A DNA stretch of 7,800 nt, from assembly GCA_031276415.1 (NCBI GenBank), contig JAISNF010000605.1, positions 1-7,800 on the forward strand, given 5' to 3'. Both the position numbers and the translations under genes were made by a program. Source of the stretch: Planctomycetaceae bacterium. GTDB taxonomy: Bacteria; Planctomycetota; Planctomycetia; Pirellulales; Thermoguttaceae. This document shows, in pieces, positions 1 to 4,677 of this stretch (position 1 is its first letter; each line of letters starts with the position of its first letter). Under the pieces are notes generated by a model. It searched no databases. It had not been told where the DNA came from and saw only the letters and a program-made list of their open reading frames with translations.

Positions 1-120
1 AAGAAAAATTTAATTTTATAAAGTTATTTTAGATCAAAAGTCAAATATTAAATAACGTTTTGATTCCAATTAAAAATTTCCTCTGTGTTCTCTGTGTCCT
101 CTGTGGTTAATAAAATAAAG
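1..120 (-). repeat. MITE-like repeat element, copy A (partial, cut by window edge)
   Basis: Read on the minus strand from about 120 to 1, this matches the element at 2031-2197. It starts with TTAACCACAGAGGACACAG, carries tandem 9-bp CACAGAGRA-type units, and continues into the same AT-rich core, including 32 identical nucleotides (13-44 here, 2117-2148 in copy B). It differs from copy B by one extra 9-bp unit and by lacking an AT-rich stretch of roughly 17 nt in the middle. The window begins inside its distal terminal repeat, so the full length is unknown. It lies about 20 bp past the radical SAM stop codon, in inverted orientation to copy B. No coding capacity or transposase is visible; a non-autonomous element is an inference. 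Confidence 0.8.
13..44 (-). promoter_or_regulatory. Sigma70-like promoter inside repeat copy A
   Basis: On the minus strand the sequence reads TTGACT, 18 nt, then TATAAA. This is close to a sigma70 -35/-10 pair with slightly long spacing. The 32-nt block holding it is identical in copy B, although the AT-rich DNA beside it has changed. It would fire leftward out of the window, downstream of and in the same direction as the radical SAM gene. AT-rich DNA produces such matches by chance, so activity is unproven. Confidence 0.4.
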
Positions 121-121
121 T

Positions 122-143
122 TGTGGTTTTTAGAAGTTCCCTA
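122..143. repeat. 22-bp dispersed repeat overlapping the radical SAM stop codon
   Basis: The 22 nt here are the exact reverse complement of 7656-7677. Read on the minus strand the repeat begins TAGGGAACTTCTAAAAACC, and its first three bases are the TAG stop of the radical SAM gene. A 17-nt piece with one mismatch lies at 2945-2961. In both exact copies a CACAGAG-type terminal repeat follows after a short TTAATAAAA spacer, so the two repeats travel as a module. Confidence 0.75.
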
Positions 144-2021
144 ATGTTTAAGGGATGTTGTCGGCGGTTCGTTGAGTGCCAACGCAAAAAAACGGTCGTC
201 AACCGGAATCATAATACGCTGCTCAATCCAACGAGCCAATGTTTTCTCAACAGAATTTGGGAAACGTTTCAAAATTTCCTGATATGTTTGCGCCGCATCA
301 CAGAAAAGATAAAGTTCCCGCTCCATTCCCGATAAACGATACTGAAATTCCGCCGCTATAGAACGCGTGTCCGTCAGCAACAACACTCCATCATTCCGGT
401 CAAAAGCCCGAAGTGTTCCTTTGGCGTATTCTTCCTCCCAACACTTTACTTGTTTCAAAAACGGTTCGACATAATCATTAACATCACGACCATCAGCAAA
501 ATCAAATTCATGATAGTACGATAACCGCCGTAACGATTGCTCCTCAAACGGATACAAAAATTGAAAACCACGAAACGGACGTAAATTTTCAATACCATAT
601 TTTTTCGGATCATTATGATACGGAGCAAATCGGTCAATCCGAACCTTGCCAAATGCCGTTGGCGGATGAAAATGAAACACAAACGGCAATAATTCCGTTA
701 GTTTTTCGTACTCTTGCGGATCTTCGCCCGGAAAACCGTACAAAATATTCCACTTCACCTCAATACCGCCCTCCGTGTACCATTTCAGAACCTGTAAATT
801 ATGCCATGCGGTTGCGCCTTTGCTAAGCATTTTGAGAATCGGTGTTGAAAGTGTTTCAATACCAAGTTGCGCCGCCGCCAAACCGGCATCAAGCATCTTA
901 CGAACATGCTCCTTTTTCTGGTTCGCCTTCATCTCAAACTCAAAACGAAGTTCAAGCCCCGATGACTTCAATAACGGCAAAAACGTTTCAAAATACTCTT
1001 TGGCAAAAATATTGTCCGAAAAGCAGGCTTCCTGTATCTTGTAACGCTTAACGAGTTCGACAAGTTCGTCCACTGCGTGTTGCGGAGTTTTACAGCGAAA
1101 CCGAAGCGAATGACCGTTGAGACCACAAAAAGAACATTGCCGGCGTTCCCCCCACCAACAACCGCGCGATGTTTCAAAAAACAATAAAGGCTTCACCTCA
1201 TCCCGTAACGGACTACAACGCCAATCAGAAAAATAATCATCAAAATCCGGCGGCGGAAGATGATCCAGATCAGTAATGATCGATTCAAAATCATTCGTTT
1301 CAAATATTTGTGCCGAGTTTTTTTCATTTTGCAATACCAACAATTCCGTCTCAATATTGTTGCGGCGGGTTGTTCCCGACAAAACACTTTTCGGTAACAA
1401 TTGCTTGTCGATTGTTCCGTCAAGAATAATTTGTACAACCAGCGGAAATGTATAATCCGCTTCGCCCGTAAAAACATAATCAACTTCCTTGAATTGTTGT
1501 AAAAGTTCATTGCCCATTTCGCCTTCACATGCCGCTCCGCCAAGAACAATCCGAATATGCGGATATTGCTTTTTTATCCGTTGCGCTAAACAAAGTGAAG
1601 ATAATGTCTGCTGATAGGAAGTGGTGAAACCGACAATTTTGTACTGTTGCCAATCAATCAATTTCATGCAATCGTCCAAAAATGGTAACACCGCCGCAGA
1701 AACCGTTTCAAAATCAATCTTGTCCCGTTCATCAAGTTCCGGTTCCGTCCAAAGTAAAATGTCGTTCCAAAATTGTTCTGTTGACGGCAACCTGTTACCG
1801 AAATAGGCTTTCGCAAAAAGATGTTCGCCGCCAAGAACAAACGCAAAATGCCCGGCAATCCAATCATACAAATCAAACCCGACACGCTCCGCAAATAAAA
1901 AACAAAGATTTTTCAAATCACAATCAATTCCCCGAACCGTCAACGCACTTTTTAATAAACTCAAACCAAGATTAGCCCAACGAAGTTGCGCAAACGGCAT
2001 GTTAAGAAGAAGAACCGACAT
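141..2021 (-). CDS. RiPP maturation radical SAM C-methyltransferase-type protein (B12-binding, rSAM_ocin_1 family)
   Basis: The 626-residue product matches the TIGR03975-type family, cobalamin-binding radical SAM enzymes thought to C-methylate ribosomally made peptides in the cytoplasm. The N-terminus (LLLNMPFAQLRWANLGLSLL) and residues 160-190 (GGAACEGEMG, then DYVFTGEAD) form the B12-binding-like part. The radical SAM core carries the family's unusual cluster motif, Cys288, Cys296 and Cys299 (RGCWWGERRQCSFCGLNG), rather than plain CxxxCxxC. GIET (387-390) and LYGFPGEDP (427-435) follow, and the C-terminal ~100 residues look like the family's winged-helix tail. Length is typical and all three cysteines are intact. 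The ATG is the first start after in-frame stops contributed by the upstream repeat; no Shine-Dalgarno site is visible. The TAG stop lies in a dispersed repeat. No precursor peptide, protease or exporter gene is nearby, so the substrate is unknown. Confidence 0.9.
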   Translation of the reverse strand: MSVLLLNMPFAQLRWANLGLSLLKSALTVRGIDCDLKNLCFLFAERVGFDLYDWIAGHFAFVLGGEHLFAKAYFGNRLPSTEQFWNDILLWTEPELDERDKIDFETVSAAVLPFLDDCMKLIDWQQYKIVGFTTSYQQTLSSLCLAQRIKKQYPHIRIVLGGAACEGEMGNELLQQFKEVDYVFTGEADYTFPLVVQIILDGTIDKQLLPKSVLSGTTRRNNIETELLVLQNEKNSAQIFETNDFESIITDLDHLPPPDFDDYFSDWRCSPLRDEVKPLLFFETSRGCWWGERRQCSFCGLNGHSLRFRCKTPQHAVDELVELVKRYKIQEACFSDNIFAKEYFETFLPLLKSSGLELRFEFEMKANQKKEHVRKMLDAGLAAAQLGIETLSTPILKMLSKGATAWHNLQVLKWYTEGGIEVKWNILYGFPGEDPQEYEKLTELLPFVFHFHPPTAFGKVRIDRFAPYHNDPKKYGIENLRPFRGFQFLYPFEEQSLRRLSYYHEFDFADGRDVNDYVEPFLKQVKCWEEEYAKGTLRAFDRNDGVLLLTDTRSIAAEFQYRLSGMERELYLFCDAAQTYQEILKRFPNSVEKTLARWIEQRIMIPVDDRFFALALNEPPTTSLKH

Positions 2022-2030
2022 AATCGTAAA

Positions 2031-2197
2031 TTTTATTTTTTATTAACCACAGAGGACACAGAGGAAATTTTTAACTGGAATCAAAACGTTATTTATATTT
2101 AATATTATAATTATAATTGACTTTTGATCTAAAATAACTTTATAAAATATAAAATGAAATTTTTCCTCTCTGTGCTCTCTGTGTTCTCTGTGGTTAA
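2031..2197 (+). repeat. MITE-like repeat element, copy B (complete)
   Basis: This element of about 155-167 bp fills most of the 214-bp gap between the DUF1080 gene and the radical SAM gene. The left end reads TTAACCACAGAGGACACAG from 2043. The right end, reverse-complemented from 2197, reads TTAACCACAGAGAACACAG followed by more CACAGAG units, giving imperfect terminal inverted repeats built of 9-bp tandem units. The core is very AT-rich and holds 32 nt identical to copy A. TTAA sits at both extreme ends and could be part of the repeat or a target-site duplication. No transposase is encoded. The conserved TTAATAAAA spacer beyond the left TTAA is also present at copy A and at 7683-7690. Confidence 0.8.
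2117..2148 (+). promoter_or_regulatory. Sigma70-like promoter inside repeat copy B
   Basis: TTGACT at 2117-2122 is followed by 18 nt and TATAAA at 2141-2146. It points right, antisense to the 3' end of the DUF1080 gene. The block is identical to 13-44 on the other strand, so the two predicted promoters diverge away from the radical SAM gene. It is a pattern match only. Confidence 0.4.
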
Positions 2198-2235
2198 ATA
2201 AGTTCATTTTATTCTCCATTATCAATTCTCTGTTA

Positions 2236-2889
2236 CTATTTGACTTCTTCGGGTTTTAGTTTGCGGTATTCAATATTGCGGAGATGTCCTTCGCTCACCC
2301 ATGTACAAAAACCAAGCGGCTGATATTGGGAAGTTTCATCACGCAACGAAATTTTCTTTTCGTCGATTTTCAGATCAATTATCAGCGTTTCTTTACGCTT
2401 GCCGTCTTTGGTCGGTTCGTCAATCCAGACACGAATGATTGTTCCGGTCACAAAAATACGGAACCGATACCATTGATTGTCCGTAAAACTGAAAAACGAA
2501 CTCGTCTCATTCTCCGATGCATCCATGTTGTCAATACAACTCAAACCCACCGTTCCACCGCCCCAACCGCCATTGATAAACGTACAACAGCCATCGTTTA
2601 CCGGAAAAGTCAACGCCGCAAAAAAATCATTGCCCATTGTCCGTTTGGCTTCATAACGAATTTCATAATTAACGCGGGGAAAAACTTTTTCGTATTTCAC
2701 ACCGGTTATCATGGCTCCTTGACCAATCACCAAATGCCCCTCTTTGACCTTCACCTCGCCGTCGCCCCCAAAAACCGGAACAGACCAATCAGTAAGCGTT
2801 TTGCCGTCAAAAAGTTGTTGCCATGCATATTCCCCTTGAGAATCCACAGCAGAAAAAAAAGAAATCACAAAAAACAAAATACTAAACAT
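2236..2889 (-). CDS. Secreted DUF1080 / 3-keto-disaccharide hydrolase domain protein
   Basis: The 217-residue product has a hydrophobic N-terminus (MFSILFFVISFFSAVDS) that looks like a short export signal, although its n-region lacks a positive charge. One DUF1080 domain (PF06439, concanavalin-like beta sandwich) follows: LFDGKTLTDW at 26-35 is the family's opening signature, and the C-terminal strand LGFCTWVSEGHLRNIEYRKL at 192-211 is its usual close. The family includes enzymes acting on 3-keto-glycosides and many uncharacterised planctomycete envelope proteins; no catalytic residue can be assigned here by eye. The domain occupies almost the whole mature protein, with no extra cytochrome or dockerin module. 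The ATG is the first possible start, because the heptanucleotide array directly upstream supplies an in-frame stop 15 nt earlier. No Shine-Dalgarno site is visible. Its neighbours give no pathway clue. Confidence 0.82.
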   Translation of the reverse strand: MFSILFFVISFFSAVDSQGEYAWQQLFDGKTLTDWSVPVFGGDGEVKVKEGHLVIGQGAMITGVKYEKVFPRVNYEIRYEAKRTMGNDFFAALTFPVNDGCCTFINGGWGGGTVGLSCIDNMDASENETSSFFSFTDNQWYRFRIFVTGTIIRVWIDEPTKDGKRKETLIIDLKIDEKKISLRDETSQYQPLGFCTWVSEGHLRNIEYRKLKPEEVK

Positions 2890-2895
2890 GTTATT

Positions 2896-2944
2896 AGTTA
2901 ATAGTTAAGAGTTAATAGTTAGTAGTTAAGAGTTTACAGTTTAC
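2896..2944. repeat. Heptanucleotide tandem array (AGTTAAT type), about 7 units
   Basis: Seven consecutive 7-nt units run AGTTAAT, AGTTAAG, AGTTAAT, AGTTAGT, AGTTAAG, AGTTTAC, AGTTTAC. The array starts 7 bp from the DUF1080 start codon, so it forms that gene's immediate 5' leader on the minus strand. It has the same unit and orientation as the array upstream of fliM (4366-4413), and the opposite orientation to the ACTATTC arrays at 3088-3115 and 3222-3254. Confidence 0.85.
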
Positions 2945-2961
2945 AGGGAAATTCTAAAAAC
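2945..2961. repeat. Partial copy of the dispersed GGGAACTTCTAAAAAC repeat
   Basis: This 17-nt stretch (AGGGAAATTCTAAAAAC) differs by one base from the corresponding part of the 22-bp repeat at 7656-7677, and has the same orientation. It abuts the end of the heptanucleotide array and precedes a strong hairpin. Confidence 0.55.
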
Positions 2962-2970
2962 GACGAATTT

Positions 2971-3029
2971 GTCCGCAGATTGTTTTGTATTTTAAAAATC
3001 ATCTGCGACAATCTGCGGACGCTTTTTTT
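2971..3029 (+). terminator. Strong hairpin followed by a T-run (terminator-shaped on the + strand)
   Basis: A perfect 13-bp stem joins 2971-2983 (GTCCGCAGATTGT) to 3008-3020 (ACAATCTGCGGAC) across a 24-nt loop, with seven T residues at 3023-3029. This has the shape of an intrinsic terminator for rightward transcription, yet every gene here is transcribed leftward, so it cannot end fliM transcription in the usual way. It may instead be another dispersed palindromic repeat. A second ATCTGCG just before the right arm offers an alternative pairing. Confidence 0.45.
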
Positions 3030-3034
3030 CTGGG

Positions 3035-3050
3035 TTCTCTGTGGTTAAAT
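3035..3050. repeat. Solo fragment of the CACAGAG-type terminal repeat
   Basis: TTCTCTGTGGTTAAAT matches the right end of the MITE-like element at 2184-2199, but no AT-rich core adjoins it. It is read as a leftover or independent terminal repeat. Confidence 0.6.
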
Positions 3051-3072
3051 AAAAAAAACAACGTAACATTTG

Positions 3073-3115
3073 AACAACGCTTGCGCAACTATAAACTATT
3101 CATTATCAACTATCA
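3073..3115. repeat. AACAACGCTTGCGCAACTAT repeat with short heptad array, copy 1
   Basis: The 20-nt leader at 3073-3092 is identical to 3207-3226 and 4623-4642. Four degenerate heptads follow at 3088-3115 (ACTATAA, ACTATTC, ATTATCA, ACTATCA). It is more diverged than the other two copies, and it sits in the middle of the gap rather than beside a stop codon. Confidence 0.7.
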
Positions 3116-3118
3116 TAT

Positions 3119-3199
3119 ATTGCCCTTTCAGGGCGGTTGGTGTCGGGCGACTGACCCGCCGCGTTGCGGCGGGCTGGCTTGTATTGCCCTTTCAGGGCG
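3119..3199. repeat. GC-rich palindromic island with 17-bp direct repeats
   Basis: ATTGCCCTTTCAGGGCG occurs at 3119-3135 and again at 3183-3199, each copy containing the inverted arms GCCCT/AGGGC. Between them lies a hairpin with an 8-bp perfect stem, CCCGCCGC (3155-3162) and GCGGCGGG (3166-3173), with a 3-nt loop. The composition is far more GC-rich than the surrounding intergenic DNA. Open frames that cross it are created by the repeats and show no domain. Confidence 0.7.
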
Positions 3200-3204
3200 A
3201 GGAA

Positions 3205-3258
3205 AAAACAACGCTTGCGCAACTATTCACTATTCACTATAAACTATTCACTAAAAAA
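3205..3258. repeat. AACAACGCTTGCGCAACTAT repeat with ACTATTC array, copy 2
   Basis: 3205-3248 is identical over 44 nt to 4621-4664. It consists of a leader containing GCTTGCGC followed by ACTATTC heptads and a run of A residues. It ends one base from the fliM stop codon, so it forms the beginning of the fliM 3' UTR. Confidence 0.85.
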
Positions 3259-3259
3259 A

Positions 3260-4354
3260 TTATTCTTGTGCGATGATGTCTGTTGGATCATCAATTGTTT
3301 CATCAATTTGTATGGCGGTATAACCTTTATAAGTTCCGGGACGTCCCCAGTATTTCGGAATACCTTTGACACTGACCAAAAGCGGTGTATTCACATTTTT
3401 TTGCGTGCAAATAATATCGCCGACCCGTAATTGAAGGAGTTCATGCATTTTAATTTTGGCATCCGCCAATTTGACTTTGAGCGGAACATGGACATTGCGA
3501 ATTGATTTACTGATTTTCTTAATAGATTGCGGAGTTGCCTGTTTTTTATTGTAGGTTGTCCATGCGTTGGTGTTTAATTTACCGGCGATTCGTTCAAAAG
3601 AATTGTAAGGAATACACAGATTGATGGTTCCCCGAACTTCCGTCAACGCCACCTCAAAACAAAGCAACACCACCACCTCATTCGGCGGAACAATCTGAAT
3701 CAATTGCGGATTACTTTCCGTTTGAATAACTTCAAAATCCAACTCCAACACATTTTCCCAAGCATGTTTCAACTCCTTGAGAAATAATTTCGTAATCCGT
3801 AACACAAGCCGTTGCTCAATATCCGTCAATGGGCGGCGCGTTACCAATGTTCCTTCACGTCCCCCTCCAAGCAAGCGGTCAATCATCGGATAAATAATCG
3901 ACGGATTAATATCAAGAATCAGATTGCCTTCAAGCGGTTCCGCCCGAAGCAAATTAAAACACGTCGGATTGTCAAGACCAAAAATAAATTCACTGTACGC
4001 CAATTGATCCACACTCGTCAACTTCACATCAATCACTGTTCGCAACATCGCTGAAAGTCCGGCAGCAAACTTGCGACCAAAACCTTCATGCATTGTTTGC
4101 AATGTTTTCATTTGTTCCCGATTAACACGTTCGGGACTTTTGAAATTGACGGGACCGATTTTTTCATGATGACTCCAAGTAGAACCGGAAGAAATCGCCG
4201 GAGAAGCACTTCGCCCCAATGCCCCAATTCCGGGTGCTGCCGGCGCAGTTTTTCCGCCTGTTGTTACAGCGGGTTTTGCGTCTTTTTTCTCCGACATCGA
4301 CATGATGTTCAAGAGATTTTCAACTTCTTCCTGCGAAAGTACTTCTCCAGCCAC
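3260..4354 (-). CDS. fliM: Flagellar motor switch protein FliM
   Basis: The 364-residue product is full length for FliM, the C-ring protein that binds phospho-CheY and sets flagellar rotation sense at the inner face of the cytoplasmic membrane. The N-terminal peptide LSQEEVENLL (6-15) is the CheY-binding motif. A low-complexity Ala/Gly/Ser/Pro linker (about 25-60) follows. The middle domain (about 66-262) includes the conserved IDRLLGGGREG (158-168), and the C-terminal SpoA/FliN-like domain (about 285-352) contains LRVGDII (309-315). The start is GTG: an in-frame stop lies 12 nt upstream, the next Met is residue 18, and a later start would remove the CheY-binding motif. No Shine-Dalgarno site is visible and the leader is a heptanucleotide array. 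No other flagellar gene is in the window, so fliM is apart from any flagellar operon here. Confidence 0.95.
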   Translation of the reverse strand: MAGEVLSQEEVENLLNIMSMSEKKDAKPAVTTGGKTAPAAPGIGALGRSASPAISSGSTWSHHEKIGPVNFKSPERVNREQMKTLQTMHEGFGRKFAAGLSAMLRTVIDVKLTSVDQLAYSEFIFGLDNPTCFNLLRAEPLEGNLILDINPSIIYPMIDRLLGGGREGTLVTRRPLTDIEQRLVLRITKLFLKELKHAWENVLELDFEVIQTESNPQLIQIVPPNEVVVLLCFEVALTEVRGTINLCIPYNSFERIAGKLNTNAWTTYNKKQATPQSIKKISKSIRNVHVPLKVKLADAKIKMHELLQLRVGDIICTQKNVNTPLLVSVKGIPKYWGRPGTYKGYTAIQIDETIDDPTDIIAQE

Positions 4355-4365
4355 GAATCTATTTT

Positions 4366-4413
4366 AGTTAATAGTTAATAGTTAATAGTTAATAGTTAGT
4401 AGTTAGTAGTTAG
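4366..4413. repeat. Heptanucleotide tandem array (AGTTAAT type), about 6.9 units
   Basis: Four AGTTAAT units, two AGTTAGT units and a final AGTTAG run without interruption. The array begins 12 bp from the fliM GTG and forms its 5' leader on the minus strand. It matches the array in front of the DUF1080 gene, and is inverted with respect to the ACTATTC arrays after fliM (3222-3254) and after the TPR gene (4638-4670). Confidence 0.88.
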
Positions 4414-4455
4414 GCAACGTTTCGCCTGAAACGTTGCATCGGCGTACTCGCCGAT
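4414..4455. repeat. Two adjacent perfect hairpins
   Basis: GCAACGTTTC (4414-4423) pairs with GAAACGTTGC (4428-4437) around a GCCT loop. Directly next to it, ATCGGCG (4438-4444) pairs with CGCCGAT (4449-4455) around TACT. The second hairpin is nearly the reverse complement of the one at 4534-4551. They immediately follow the heptanucleotide array in the fliM upstream region. Confidence 0.75.
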
Positions 4456-4533
4456 TTGCCCCTGTTTTACGGACGGAAATCAGAAATCAAAACGTTGGAA
4501 CAACACAGGTTACCAACATTCCTCTGATTCACT

Positions 4534-4573
4534 GTCGGCGAGTACGCCGACCGACCTTTGCGGCGAAAGGTCG
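4534..4573. repeat. Second pair of adjacent hairpins
   Basis: GTCGGCG (4534-4540) pairs with CGCCGAC (4545-4551) around AGTA. Next to it CGACCTTT (4552-4559) pairs with AAAGGTCG (4566-4573) around GCGGCG. Together with the hairpins at 4414-4455 they make a symmetrical palindrome cluster about 160 bp long. No T-run follows, so they do not look like simple intrinsic terminators. Confidence 0.7.
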
Positions 4574-4620
4574 CCTACCTTCAAATTCTGAATAATAATC
4601 TGATTTCAACTCGCCACCTC

Positions 4621-4676
4621 AAAACAACGCTTGCGCAACTATTCACTATTCACTATAAACTATTAACTAAAAAAAA
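4621..4676. repeat. AACAACGCTTGCGCAACTAT repeat with ACTATTC array, copy 3
   Basis: 4621-4664 is identical over 44 nt to 3205-3248, followed by an A-rich run. It ends one base from the TPR gene's stop codon, the same placement that copy 2 has next to the fliM stop. Its position at two unrelated genes argues for a mobile or expanding repeat, or a shared 3'-end signal. Confidence 0.85.
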
Positions 4677-4677
4677 G

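Noticed and set aside
2043..2225. Minus-strand 60-aa ORF with NHREHREHRE-like sequence
   Set aside because: It is a translation of the CACAGAG terminal repeats and AT-rich core of the repeat element; the same peptide pattern appears wherever this repeat occurs, so it is not a gene or RiPP precursor.
2284..2901. Plus-strand 205-aa ORF
   Set aside because: Antisense shadow of the DUF1080 gene, whose minus-strand product has a clear domain; the plus-strand product has none.
2985..3430. Overlapping plus-strand ORFs of 68-88 aa
   Set aside because: They are built from the heptad, palindrome and GC-rich repeats or run antisense into fliM, with no recognisable domain.
2896..4676. CRISPR array
   Set aside because: The repeats are 7-bp uninterrupted tandem units or dispersed palindromes; there are no unique spacers of regular length and no cas gene.
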